Assembly (NCBI GenBank): GCA_032622095.1
Contig: CP136067.1
Location: 136,155,990 to 136,219,989 of the forward strand
From: Siphonodentalium dalli
Taxonomy: Eukaryota; Mollusca; Scaphopoda; Gadilida; Siphonodentaliidae
Length of the DNA stretch: 64,000 nucleotides
Reading direction: 5' to 3'
In this document: positions 1 to 11,190 of the stretch, piece by piece
Position numbering within the stretch: position 1 is the stretch's first letter
Layout: the number at the start of each line of letters is the position of its first letter
Notes under the pieces: model-generated
What the model saw: the letters and a program-made list of their open reading frames with translations, nothing else
The model's database searches: none
What the model was told of the DNA's origin: nothing
Made by a program: the position numbers and the translations under genes

Positions 1-410
1 ACATCATGGTAATTAAACATGTCTCACTCACACCATAGCAAATTCGCAGGACCCACCCACATCGTAGCAAATTAGCAGGACCCACCAACATCGTAGTAAA
101 TTAGCAGGACACACCAACATCATATCAATTAAGCAGGACCCACCCACTTCATAACAAATTAGCAGGACCCACCACATCATAGCAATTAAGCAGGACTCAC
201 CAACATCATAGCAATTAAGCAGGACCCACCCACATAATAGCAATTAAGTAGGACTCACCAACATCGTAGCAAATTAGCAGTACCCACCCACATCATAGCA
301 ATTAAGCAGGACCCACCCACATCATAGCAATTGAGCAGGACCTACCCACATCATAGCAATTGAGCAGGAATCACACGCATCGTAGCAAATTAGCAGGACC
401 ACTTAACCAT
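1..410. repeat. 29-bp tandem array (minisatellite)
   Basis: About 13-14 imperfect head-to-tail units of 29 bp built on CATCATAGCAATTAAGCAGG followed by ACCCACCCA. Units vary at the AATTAAG/AAATTAG step and in the CACCCA/CACCAA spacer. The left end is cut by the window. The same core recurs at 12,484-12,550 and, as an inverted pair, at 14,550-14,680 and 29,560-29,690. Reading frames through it (e.g. 28-243, -) only translate the repeat and are not genes. Confidence 0.9.
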
Positions 411-865
411 TTGTTTACTAAATACTCATTGATGAGTAGTTCCCTTAGGAAATGTTCAGATAATAAGTTCAACAAAACGTGCTCATATATCCTTATCATC
501 CCTCCAAACGAATAATATACCATTCCAATGTATACTGTTATAACTGCGTGGGAGATATCATTCAGTATAGACACATCCAACTTACAGGACACCGAGGGCA
601 CCGTCACACCCCGTATTAAAGCTCGTGGGCTCTACCAATACAACATTCAATTCAAATTTTGCAGCGTTCAGACATGACGATTTTGTATGTTCAGATATCC
701 TCAAATCAACAAATCGTGGGGTGAAGGAGAAGATTACTCGATCTTCTCGACCATCCCGCGCGCCTCGAACCCAACTACTCTCTTTATGCGGACAATTTTC
801 CATTCAGTATAAACATGGTTAACTAGAGTTGGCTTCTCGTGACTACACAAAAAACATTTCACCTT
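411..865. other. No recognisable feature
   Basis: Single-copy-looking sequence between the 29-bp array and the first MITE. Two overlapping short frames on opposite strands (582-803 - and 625-822 +) resemble nothing I recognise. Confidence 0.5.
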
Positions 866-1329
866 TTAAAGATACGGGCAGCATTGGTGGTGGGTATGCG
901 GTTAAAATATTCAGCTCCGTCAAAAACCGCCATAAACAGAAAGAATAGTAAAATATAGACAGACCATTACGAAATATGGCATAAACAGTAAGTTATTGTC
1001 AAATGTTTTTCCTTTGTTGTTAGAGAACCTGGCTTTTGTTTAGATCCGGATTTGGTAAACATAAAGAGCGCTATTTGTTACTGTTTTCCTGATATGGATA
1101 TCATAAAGAGCGTTTATATCATTTTTGTGTGATTAACCAATAGAATTGCGCTGTGTTATGTAAAGAGAAGCAAAACTTCTGTAACACAGCAGGTTCTTGT
1201 TTACATACACCATCGTACTGATTATGTTTGGCATATGAACAAAACTTTATATATTTTAATATTCCTTCCGTTGATGGCGATTTCAACAAATACGAATATT
1301 TCGGCAACGAACGCCGCCCGTGCCTTTAA
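866..1329. mobile_element. TTAA-flanked MITE, AGGYAC family, copy 1
   Basis: TTAA at 866-869 and 1326-1329 bounds a ~456-bp element whose ends are AGATACGGGC and GCCCGTGCCT, an inverted pair with one mismatch. The interior aligns with 24,980-25,420 and 39,956-40,396: all share a block around GTCAAAAACCGCC, the word TCCTGATATGGA, and two AAAGAGCG motifs (1073-1080, 1105-1112). There is no coding capacity, so it is a non-autonomous DNA transposon. TTAA target duplication fits piggyBac-type transposition, although the terminal bases are not the usual CCC. Confidence 0.7.
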
Positions 1330-1394
1330 GAATAACAGTTATATATTCCTTTCTTGTTCAGTGCATTTTGGTAATCTCTGTCTCTGCGAACACC

Positions 1395-2159
1395 TCAATC
1401 ATCATCATCATCATTGTTCTGGATTGTCAACGGCTCGTCGATGTGGCAGATAAACGGATAGCCGTTCCCGAAATCACATTTAATGTCATCCCACTCGTAG
1501 GCGCTAGTTGATTTCAGTTGAATACATTTGCCGGTGGCGTCGGGAGCTTGAAAACTCCATCTGAACCAGGTCATCGGACTTTCGTCGTAGAATCTCCAAT
1601 CAGCGGCCCCTGCGTTGTTGTTACCATCTATCCACCATTTAACAATATCAGGATATCCAGTGGTGAGAATATCTGCTATCCATTCCTGTGCCGATGGCGA
1701 TTTTATTACCAAGAGATGTCCACCATCGTCCATGCAGGTTGAGCCGGCCACTTCCCACTTCTGTTTCTGGTCTGCGTATATTTTATACCAACCCGATATG
1801 GTGGATTCGTATTTGTACTCCGGTGGCACAACGATTGACGTTTTTTGCTTTCTCCCGTTCATCCGATAGAACTTTGTATCAGGTCGCGATCCAGTGCATT
1901 CGATCTGTTTCGGAATGCAACTGTGTACTTCGCATTCATGTGTGTTTTTAGCGAAAGTGAAACCCAAGCATCTGCTGTCTTCCGAGCACACCAAAGAACA
2001 TTCCAATTTTGACCGCAATTCATTCCATCCCAATTTGCAAATGTTGCAATATAAGTTTTCTAATTCTGCCACAGATTTCCCTTGGTTGTACCTCACTTCT
2101 GAACATGTTGCTCGTGATATAAGAAGTAGAATAACATAGAGTGCTCTTCTATCTCCCAT
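1395..2159 (-). CDS. Secreted PAN/apple + C-type lectin domain protein
   Basis: Single-exon frame of 254 residues from the ATG at 2159. An upstream in-frame ATG at 2297 would add 46 residues without signal-peptide character, so I chose the inner start, which begins MGDRRALYVILLLISRATCS, a good secretion signal. Residues ~21-100 look like a PAN/apple module (LYCNIC, CSLVCSEDSRCLGFTFA, ECEVHSC). Residues ~120-245 form a C-type lectin domain with the expected cysteines (GSTC, GKC, IKCD, FIC), a WIDG core and a WDD motif in place of WND. The EPN/QPD sugar-specificity motif is poorly kept (QAPD), so calcium-dependent sugar binding is uncertain. The C-terminus is an aspartate run encoded by a (GAT)n microsatellite. 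Proteins of this layout are secreted lectins often linked to molluscan immunity; that role is inferred here. A damaged paralogue lies 3 kb away on the same strand. Confidence 0.85.
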   Translation of the reverse strand: MGDRRALYVILLLISRATCSEVRYNQGKSVAELENLYCNICKLGWNELRSKLECSLVCSEDSRCLGFTFAKNTHECEVHSCIPKQIECTGSRPDTKFYRMNGRKQKTSIVVPPEYKYESTISGWYKIYADQKQKWEVAGSTCMDDGGHLLVIKSPSAQEWIADILTTGYPDIVKWWIDGNNNAGAADWRFYDESPMTWFRWSFQAPDATGKCIQLKSTSAYEWDDIKCDFGNGYPFICHIDEPLTIQNNDDDDD

Positions 2160-2329
2160 TTTTGTAAATGTATGTTCTCTAAGATTAATGGTCGTTATAA
2201 TGCCACTGATCAGTGACCTGTTTAGCGGTGGCGTGGTACCGTTCGCGCAGTGGTTCGGATTAATGTGATATTGTTGTTTGGACACACACACATTCACCCC
2301 ACATAATAAGAGTATGACTGTTTACGATC

Positions 2330-2720
2330 ATGGAAATTCTTTTGTGATAACCGCATCAGACACTCTGCGTTGTTATGGACAAATATCGATGGCCTGTATA
2401 ATTCACGAGGGGGAAACTCGTTTCTTATTCCCGTATATAGATGATTCTGAGGGACCTACTTGGACAATCTACGTTGTTTCTAGAAATGTATTAATATCCT
2501 AAATCAGTTGAAGAGGAATTTACGGCGAGGCACTCGTTTTGCGTGTCCCAGAAATGCTTTTGTGAGAACCTCCTTTGACAATCTGCGCTGTATGTGGAAA
2601 TATGTATGAGCCAGAGCATTTTAATAACAATTGCAAGAGGGACGAGGCGTTCTCGATTTCCGTGAATGTTTTTGACGCATTCTCATCAATCATGAATTTG
2701 AGTGTGTTTTAATCGATTGG
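2330..2720. repeat. Degenerate ~110-bp tandem repeats upstream of the lectin gene
   Basis: Three to four poorly conserved units recognisable by a CTTTTGTGATAACC-like word (about 2338, 2443, 2557, 2666), then a GGACAATCTRCGTTGT-like word and a GAGGGRRACTCGTTTC-like word. The same units follow the lectin pseudogene at 5640-6050, so they were duplicated along with the gene. Confidence 0.6.
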
Positions 2721-2967
2721 AAGCAGTAGATTATATTGGGCTCAGTCCTGGTAACATGGATCCCTACCTATGTGGGCGTGTGGGGTGTTGTACATGTGGG
2801 TTTCTGGTGTCTCACCCCAACTTTGGCATAACTTTCAACAGTTGGAAAATTATGCGAAATGGAAATTCCTTAGCAAATAATAGATTCTAATTGGTTCATG
2901 CGTATCTACAGCTTCTATTTGCTTTAACCTTTCCATGAGTGGAGCTTCCTGAATTTTGAGAAAATCC

Positions 2968-3012
2968 TGTGCCAATGCATTCTCTTATATATGCGAATCT
3001 CCCATAGGGAGT
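2968..3012. repeat. Fragment of the piggyBac-like hairpin MITE
   Basis: The stretch from CTGTGCCAATGCATTCTC through TTATATATGCGA to CCATAGGGAG matches the hairpin arms of the element at 46,268-46,652 almost base for base. Only one arm is present, so this is a truncated copy. Confidence 0.7.
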
Positions 3013-4479
3013 TCATGTGGAGTTTATTTGCCACGAAATATTTATTCAAGTCATGCAATTAAGAAAAAAGAGCTTTCGACTTTTTCTCCGCTTGCAACAA
3101 CAAAGAGCCAAGCAAACCCTCGAACAACGCACATGCACAGTAAGGGCGCGTTCACACACGAGCAAATTTGCCTGGCATTATTTTTGGCGCGCACTTTGAC
3201 ACAGAAAGCAAACGAACGCATAAATGCTTATATAATGTACCTGTACCCGCAGCCAATTACGCCAGAAGCAAAAACTATGTTGTTCCACCTCTAACGATGC
3301 CACCGAAATTAGGCTGTAAATAGCATTAAATTATCTCACAAGAATCAATCATATAGGCATTTGAAGGAAAGTGCCAACAGCACCGTTACATACAGAACAA
3401 CACAATTCAACTTGTCGTAAGCTTTGGTAAAGATGCATTTCATACCCATTTGCCGTTCATATTCTTGTTGTCGTCCAAGATTTTATCCCGACTATTCAGA
3501 AAAAAGATATGGTCAAAGTTATTTTTTGGAGAATAGCATTCACATCTTCCTTATTTTGTGAGTCCATGGTCGATATCTGATGTCTGAGATCACAAATCAT
3601 CACCACTCTGTGTCCATCTCACAACCCACGGTAGGGAATCACGTGGTTTCGAGGTTGGTGAGTACCGCACATTAAAAATGGTCAAGACGAGTGAAAATGC
3701 ACACAACCATAATATATGAGGAATTGACGCTAAACATAGCATTATTACTGTTACGATCATAACTATGCTACTTTATTTGTTTTAAATGTTGATACCTTAT
3801 GTGTTCGGGAATACTCACTGAGTACTTTTCTAGAAGATTCTGACCAAAGTTGACAGTCGGAGGTGCGTGGAATACACCAGTCCATACATCTAGGAGAATC
3901 CTTCGACTGGCAACTTTCAGAATGTTAGAGCAAACAACTGTGAGTTTGGACAAAAATGAGGTATAAGCTAGCTTATATAGCATAATTATGCTTGTAGCTG
4001 CCAAAATACTATGTAATAAATCATTTTATTACATGATCCTACCATTATTCCATTCAATAAACCCATTCTATAAATTTTTATTTTAAACGTTCGTTGCATA
4101 ACAGGAAATAGTGCCTATTGACCTTTTACTTCCGATTTGTCGCCTGTTTACATTCCGATATTTGCCCAACAAATTATAATGACTGAAGAGTTTGAAAAGT
4201 TATGTCATTAATTATACGCCAATAAATACGCCAAAGAGTCTTTATTTATCTGGGACTATTTCTTTACGCGGGTAAATAACGCATAGTTACGGGAAACGTC
4301 ATCGCATGCCTTATATAAGCCGATGTTAGTTTCGCGTCCAATTTGTTTATTTAAATATGTTTTATTGAGGGTTTGTAATGTAATCAATAGAATCTGCAAC
4401 TCGTCCAGTAAATTAGATAATTCCGCTATAAACTGGGAACTCGTTGTAGATCATCTATATCCTAGTTTATTACCTTTTT
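3013..4479. other. No gene recognised; one TIR-like word
   Basis: AT-rich intergenic DNA. A word near 3146-3180 (GGGCGCGTTCACACACGAGC, then a CTGGC core) resembles the terminal repeat of the element at 8841-10,089 and may be a solo end of a related MITE. The frame 2956-3294 (+, 112 aa) has no recognisable domain. Confidence 0.4.
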
Positions 4480-5560
4480 CTGGATTGTCAGTTACGGCTC
4501 TTCGACGTGGCAGATAAACGGTGGACTATTATGGCAGTACATGTCGCATATCTCCGTTTGTAGCCACTAATGACCTCCAGTTGAATAATTGTTTTTCAGA
4601 ATGGGCTACATCGATGCCCAGGCCATCAGAATCAGAGATCACTGAGTCGCGGCCATATTTGGATCCATCCAGCCCCCATTCCGCGGTTTAAGTTCTACAG
4701 GTCAAAGTTATGGATGTAAATTCCATATATGGAGTTTTGAATATTCATGAGTTCCATATATGGATTTCATGAATAGTACTGAATTCCATATATGGCATGC
4801 AACAATAACTTTGACATGTAAAACACTTAAACCGCGGAATGTGGGGCTGGATAGATCAAATATGGCCACGACTCAGTGATCTCCCGTATTGCATCATGGC
4901 ATATTCAATCAGCGGCAATGTTGTTACCATATATATGCATAATTTGACCGCAACATAATTATCCGGACGGAGTTGCTGCTATCCAACACCGCGGCGCCTG
5001 TAATTTATTGCCAGGAGATTACCACAATCGGACCTCCAGATATTCAGATATTGTCGGTTGTTTCCCAGACCTGTTTCGCCGACCCTTTTATTATATACCA
5101 ACCGCTTATTGTGGATTCGTATTTGTAATCCGGTGGCACGTGGATTGCAGCATTTCTTCCGATTGCAACCAATCTGCCTCGGAACAAAATGGTGCAATTC
5201 ACATGCATGTGTGTCTTCCGCGAATGCAAAACCCAAACATCTGCTATCTTCCAAGCAAACAATTAAAGGAACACTCAAGTTTCGACCGCAATCCTATCCG
5301 CCCCAATTTGCAGATACTAAAATATAATTTTTTTTATAAATGTGCTGCTGCGTGCTTTTCTTTTATTGTATCTCATATCATAACCTGATTCCCATGATAC
5401 AAAAACGTAATAGTATAGAGGGCTCTTCTGTCCATAATTGCAGGTAAATGTTCACGGAGATTGAAAGTTTGTTAAAAACGCTGATCAGTGACTTGTTGAT
5501 TGTGGTACGGTTCGGTGTGGCGATTTGGAATACTGTGAAAAATATGAGACTGGTGGATGA
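4480..5560 (-). pseudogene. Lectin pseudogene (paralogue of the 1395-2159 gene), MITE-interrupted
   Basis: Collinear with the intact gene: 4480-4600 matches its C-terminal coding end (same GACGTGGCAGATAAACGG context), 4900-5110 the middle of the C-type lectin domain, 5110-5340 the PAN region (short pieces such as LEDSRCLGFAFAED and HACELHHF survive in different frames), and 5415-5560 the 5' flank, including a GCTGATCAGTGACYTGTT word. The frame is broken repeatedly and no ORF exceeds ~100 residues. Within the lectin-domain part, 4634-4893 is a palindromic MITE with no counterpart in the intact copy. I infer gene duplication with flanks, then decay and insertion. Confidence 0.8.
4634..4893. mobile_element. 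Palindromic MITE inside the lectin pseudogene
   Basis: Long inverted repeats of roughly 85 bp: the left arm runs from AGAGATCACTGAGTCG through GGCCATATTTG to CCGCGGTTTAAGT, and the right arm is its near-exact reverse complement. The loop holds three units of about 31 bp, each with a perfect CCATATATGG (4723-4732, 4754-4763, 4786-4795). No coding capacity. It sits in the lectin-domain region of the pseudogene. Confidence 0.8.
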
Positions 5561-5599
5561 ATAATGGTCCATATACCGTTGTTCGGACATGCGCGCCTT

Positions 5600-6100
5600 C
5601 TTTCTCGATCAATATTACGCCGAGGACGACTGGTTTCCGATTCCATGAGATACTTTTGTGATAACCTACTTGGACAATCCGCATTGTTTATTTGTGCATT
5701 TGTGCATATATCAATAGCCTAGAGTAGTGTAACAGCAATTCGCACAGAGAAACCCCTTCCTGGATTCCAGTCGATGCTTTTGTGAGGACCTCCTTGGAGG
5801 GACACTCTACGTTATGAAAATATATGAATGGCCCAACAGAATTTAAGAACAATTGACGAGGGAAAATTCGTTTCTGGTTCCTGTATACGTATGATTTTCG
5901 AGGACCTCTACGTTGATAATGGAAATATTGTATACCAGTGGAATGCAACATTTTAATAGCAATTCAACAATGAGTTCACGGAAACAATTTTGTGAGAACA
6001 TCCTTGGATAATCTGTTTCTATATAGATCTATGTATCAATGACGTAGATCATTTTAAGGGTCATACGCACGTTTTGTCAAATTTTCCTGGTATGTCAAAA
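5600..6100. repeat. Degenerate ~110-bp tandem repeats upstream of the lectin pseudogene
   Basis: Units recognised by CTTTTGTGAKRACCT, TGGACAATCYGC and GAGGGAAAATTCGTTTCTGG-like words, homologous to 2330-2720. They extend the paralogy beyond the coding region to about 6.0 kb. Confidence 0.55.
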
Positions 6101-6860
6101 TGGATTTTCTCAAAATCTATTAGGAATATCTTTGTGAAATTTGGTACAGGCGATTATTGTGACACAATAATTTAAGAACCATCGACATTTGGATATTATT
6201 ACCTCATTTACTTTACTTCTATGGCATGAAATATATCTAAAATATCACTGTTTTCAGGTACCCAGAACTTCTGTAAAATATATATATTTTTTAAAGTGCA
6301 GTTCATATATCCATGGAATCATATCTCATGGTCATGAGAGGGGACATGGGTCATGGGTCCATAACCAAGTTAAAGCTGATCACAATATCTCCTAACAGTG
6401 TGGCCTAATTCATGCTGATTGCTCCCTGCTTGAGTGGACCACACTGCATATCAACATTTGTTTCCAATGGGCTGGAATATCTGTGATGCTTTATTCTTCA
6501 TTTGTATACAGTGGTAACTGGACCCGGGGGCGTTATTAGATATAGGTCCCCATTCACCCCAGATGTCACTAATAATTAATTTATATATTTTTTGGCCAGA
6601 GGCTCGGGGCTGAAAAATGTGTACGTATGGGTAATTTGACCCGGAGAATCTTATTAGATAGTCCCGTTGACCTCAAATTTATCTCTTAAAAGGGCAAACA
6701 TAATTAACTACCTGATGAATTATATACCCTGGTCGGTGAAAATTGAAACACGTGGATATGACACATGTACAACGTGATTTAAAACAAATCTATTAATCAT
6801 TTTATAGAACTAACAGGAAATTGTCTGGCTCCGTCATTAATTATTTCCGTTTCGAGATGA
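6101..6860. other. No recognisable feature
   Basis: AT-rich sequence without a convincing frame or repeat. The short + frame at 6189-6395 resembles nothing known to me. Confidence 0.4.
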
Positions 6861-6863
6861 CCG

Positions 6864-7189
6864 CTATCTTTCAAGTTGAAGTTGCAGAATTTCTCGTTTC
6901 ATGTTTTCATTTTCTTCAACAAGTTCGAGATTCGCCATTTCGCTGGAATGTTTCTCCGCAGCTAGAATCCTCTCCATTGGTTTAAGTCTCTTCTGAGTCG
7001 TCGTATTGCTCGCGCTGTGAGGGAATCTGCTAATTCGAGGACTTGTATGTTTTCATCCGTTGTAGTCAGTCTTTTGTACTTTTTCGAAGATGCACCATAT
7101 ACTGGTATCAACAAGTGTTCCATGTCATAATTGATTGGTTTTTTTTCTGGATAACTGATTGGTTTTTTTTCTTCTGGATAATGATACAT
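6864..7189 (-). pseudogene. Possible decayed coding segment, basic region + coiled coil
   Basis: Two overlapping frames look as if they were once joined. The frame from 7189 ends in a basic stretch (ARAIRRLRRDLNQ). In another frame, from the ATG at 6977 to the stop at 6864, 37 residues follow with heptad-like leucines (ERILAAEKHSS, LELVEENENMKREILQLQL). Together they suggest a basic-region/leucine-zipper-like or generic coiled-coil segment broken by one frameshift. I recognise no family. It may be a pseudogene, a TE remnant or chance. Confidence 0.25.
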
Positions 7190-8840
7190 ATTCTAATAGA
7201 TGGGCAATATTGGATCCTATCTGGACTTATGAACGTGAACGTATTGATCATATATGGAGATGGTTTTGTCATCGACCGCCTTCAACACCTTTGACTAAAC
7301 TATCTATCTATACGTAAGTATACGTAGCTGCCCACCATCCTTCCCGATACACCAAAGCATCTGATATTTGTTTTTTACTTTATTAACTCCTTAGTCACTA
7401 ATTTAGAATTTGAAAATACCACGCCTATACAGAAAGTGGGGGCAATGCCATAGATATAGGTTCCAATACATACGGCATATATTGCTATGTAGTGTTTATA
7501 TATATCCTAGAATAATATAGGGACTGTTTGCCGTGTGTATGGAGCCTCTGTGTGTTGTAACTTGTAATACTTTTCCCACAATGACGTAGAGCAGACCACC
7601 CTATTACCAAGAAGGGCGTTATGGAACAACATCTGTACAATATATACTAATCCTTTTATTTCAGACAAAAAGAACGCCCTTATCCCTGCCACGTGGGTGT
7701 GTATGGGGTATGTAAACACGTGACTTATATATCTAAGGAATTAATAAAGACATTTAACATTTAAAAAAAATGTTATAATAACAATAAATAATCTTCATAA
7801 TTGGCACATTACGCGTATAGAACAAACATGTTTCAGTATATTGAGAAATTATTTTTCATATCACATATCCTGGCCCTAATATTCCATTGGTCTGTCATAA
7901 TGTTTGTGTATGTAAGTCCACGTATAAATGCCATGAATACCATTTATTCACAAAATATAACAATAAATGCTGTACAATGTACCAAATCTAACCATCACAA
8001 ATCCGAAAGCTACCATGAAGAGGCGCCCTAATCAGCCTGTATATATTAATCGACAACAGATGAATTTAACAGGTGCTGTCTTATACTTTGGCCATTTTAG
8101 TGTCCCTCTTTCCCCAACAAATCATCCCTTGGAGATTATAACACTATGTGGTCCATTATCTTAAATGTGTACATAGTTTGATTTGATAGTTTTAACTAAT
8201 AAGCTTATCTAGCACTTCCTACTCCCCTCATTATATTTCCATTTGTCACCTCTCTGGCTCAGCGTGAAATTTCCAACCTTCATAATTTACTAATCCAAAA
8301 AAGCCCATAGGGCGAAGCTTTCGGATTCTGTTACTGTTTTATTATTATATTGTGTCGACTTATATGAACTAATACTCTTTTATACAAAACAAAATAAAAG
8401 CGACATAGAGTAAGCCGGTAAAATGAGTCTTTTTGTCTAACCGCCTGTTCGCAGAAGCGACCATTGCTCCAGGCTGTATAATGCAATTATCTCATTGGTT
8501 CACACATCTAATTGCGGTAGGGTCAATTGGGTCGGTCCCTGGTTATCAGAGACGACGCGATCCCTGGAATAATAGGATGTCAGAATTATTTCAACACGCA
8601 ATAATTAAAGATGTGAGATCTGAAACGACGTCGGTTGCAAAAGCAAAATGAATGGGACAACAGAATGGGACCATTACCAATCTTGTAAGCACGATGTGTT
8701 TCAAAAATGTTGAAATTAATTATTTTTAGCTCAGAACCCAGATAAAAATAAAACAAATTCTCATAAATCATAAGTTGCATATTCTAGATGACCGAATTAT
8801 GTAATCACCAAGTATACGCGTTAATTTGTGACTGTGTGTT
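7190..8840. other. No gene recognised
   Basis: AT-rich intergenic DNA with short frames only. The stretch 7130-7180 has two TGATTGGTTTTTTTTCT-like repeats. Confidence 0.4.
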
Positions 8841-10089
8841 AGGGTACGTTCATACACTGGCAAGTTTGTACTGCATTTTTATTTCTGGCATTTTCTCTCA
8901 GAAAAACCGTACGGTACCAGAATATGAACGGCAACATTCATATAGCATTCATATAGCATTCATATAGCATTCATATAGCATTCATATAGCATTCATATAG
9001 CATTCATATAGCATTCATATAGCATTCATATAGCATTCATATAGCATTCATATAGCATTCATATAGCATTCATATAGCATTCATATAGCATTCATATAGC
9101 ATTCATATAGCATTCATATAGCATTCATATAGCATTCATATAGCATTCATATAGCATTCATATAGCATTCATATAGCATTCATATAGCATTCATATAGCA
9201 TTCATATAGCATTCATATAGCATTCATATAGCATTCATATAGCATTCATATAGCATTCATATAGCATTCATATAGCATTCATATAGCATTCATATAGCAT
9301 TCATATAGCATTCATATAGCATTCATATAGCATTCATATAGCATTCATATAGCATTCATATAGCATTCATATAGCATTCATATAGCATTCATATAGCATT
9401 CATATAGCATTCATATAGCATTCATATAGCATTCATATAGCATTCATATAGCATTCATATAGCATTCATATAGCATTCATATAGCATTCATATAGCATTC
9501 ATATAGCATTCATATAGCATTCATATAGCATTCTATAGCATTCATATAGCATTCATATAGCATTCATATAGCATTCATATAGCATTCATATAGCTTGCAT
9601 ATAGCATTCACATAGCATTCATATAGCATTCACATAGCATTCACATAGCATTCACATAGCATTCATATAGCATTCATATAGCATTCATATAGCATTCATA
9701 TAGCATTCATATAGCATTCATATAGCATTCATATAGCATTCATATAGCATTCATATAGCATTCATATAACATTCATATAACATTCATATAGCATTCATAT
9801 AAAAACGACGTGAGGAGTAAATTGTCGGTAGTTCCAATATTAAGGTGCTACCAACACTTTGCTTTAAAATGCCTGTATAATTGATTCTTGCGAGATAATT
9901 GCATGCTATATACAGGCATCTATAGTATCGCTACTAGTGGAACTACATATTTTTAACTGTTCATACTGTGGTACTGATGCATTCTACATGCATGTTTCCG
10001 ATCACAATCTGGTAACATTGGCTTTCCTGTGAGAAAATGCCTGTAAAACATGCTATGCATATAGACTTGCCAGTGTATGAACGTACCCT
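8841..10089. mobile_element. TIR element carrying an 11-bp satellite
   Basis: Perfect 25-bp terminal inverted repeats: the left end at 8841-8865 begins AGGGTACGTTCATACACTGG, and its exact reverse complement occupies 10,065-10,089. Between them are ~70 bp of unique left arm, the satellite (8934-9801) and ~260 bp of right arm. No transposase is present, so it is non-autonomous. I could not fix a target-site duplication; the flanks read GTT and TAA. The superfamily is undecided. Confidence 0.75.
8934..9801. repeat. 11-bp satellite, about 79 copies
   Basis: Nearly perfect tandem repeat of CATATAGCATT over ~868 bp. Variants cluster towards the right end (CATTCACATAGC, AGCTTGC, ATAACATTC) plus one 2-bp deletion near 9533; the left two thirds are essentially uniform. 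That pattern suggests recent expansion from the left. It lies wholly within the TIR element. Confidence 0.95.
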
Positions 10090-11045
10090 TAACCAGCAGA
10101 TCAGGCACATCCTGAATTCCACTATTACAGTGGTAATCCACTATTATAGTGGTATATGAACTTAACATATTCGTGTTTCCGTTATATGCGTAGGGAATAG
10201 GATACGGCACGGCACGCAAATTTCACTCTTAACAATATCGCCGAGAATGAACAGTATTCCCACAAACTCGTTGTGCAATCTTTTGCGCCAGCTTTCTTAT
10301 CAATAATATTTATAATATATGACTCTCTAAATGATAATAACAGGATGACTAAGCAAGACAAGTTAAAACATTCTGGAATTTGGCCCATTGATCTGATGAT
10401 AAGAATTAATACACTGCGAATTGGCGTGTATTGTTGAATTTGGCCACAAAGAAACTGATTCCAGGATGACGAGAAGCGGAGTCCTACAATCGGTTTATGT
10501 GGTCAAAATCAATAGGCAAAGCAAATATGTGTCACGTATATGGTAAACAAAGTAATAAAAGTACAAAACTACACTGTATCTTCATTCCGAATATGACTTG
10601 AGTGTGTCTCTATATTAGTGACTATAGAGAAACAATGTATGCATCACCAAGTTGAACCCTCGTGTGTATCATACACGTATTTTAGCTGTGTAAAGGCTGC
10701 AAAAATAAACCATGGCTTTATTTTAACACGTGCTAAAATAAAGCAAGAACGGCTACTTCAACTATCATAATAAAGGCACGTTCCCAGAACTACAAACGAA
10801 AATCTTGCAATCGACTAAAATTTTTCCTAAATAAATTCCCCATTAATTTCTTAACCTATTTAAACAAATTTAATAGATGTTAACGACTTTTAAACTTTAG
10901 TGATGGATAAAACAACGCCGATATAGTTTGACGAGATGACTCGGCAAATGGGTAACCTCGCTAAAGCTCGGTCCCCACTTACTGAATCATTCTTGCGAAA
11001 ATAAACCTTGTATCTTCAAAGTTGTATCATACGAAGGAATCGCCG
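10090..11045. other. No gene recognised
   Basis: Intergenic AT-rich DNA. Around 10,660-10,750 is a weak foldback with CACGTATTTTAGC and GCTAAAATAAAG in inverted order. Confidence 0.4.
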
Positions 11046-11049
11046 AAAA

Positions 11050-11190
11050 AAAAACGAACGAAGCAAGCGAAATAACAAAGATGTTTTTTCGCTTTCGTCG
11101 TTTGATTTTTTCGCTTGCTTCGTTTGATTCTTTCCACGAAGGAACCGAAATAATTGAGATTATTTCGCCGCGAAGGAACCGAAGGAAGCG
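11050..11190. repeat. Short nested inverted and direct repeats
   Basis: AACGAAGCAAGCGAA (11,057-11,071) is exactly inverted at 11,110-11,124. Next come a CGAAATAAT/ATTATTTCG hairpin and two direct copies of GAAGGAACCGAA. Overlapping + and - frames across it rich in K, R and F are products of this composition. Confidence 0.7.

Noticed and set aside
1-410. Regular ~29-bp repeats that might suggest a CRISPR array
   Set aside because: Units are contiguous with no unique spacers, and the genome is animal.
1518-2139. Plus-strand ORFs of 74-87 aa across the lectin locus
   Set aside because: Shadows of the minus-strand lectin frame.
3013-3294. 112-aa + ORF (2956-3294) as a gene
   Set aside because: It starts within a MITE fragment, has no recognisable domain and no signal of selection visible by eye.
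8934-9801. 11-bp repeat as a possible telomeric or centromeric array
   Set aside because: It is bounded by transposon TIRs and the unit is unlike the TTAGGG-type telomere repeat.
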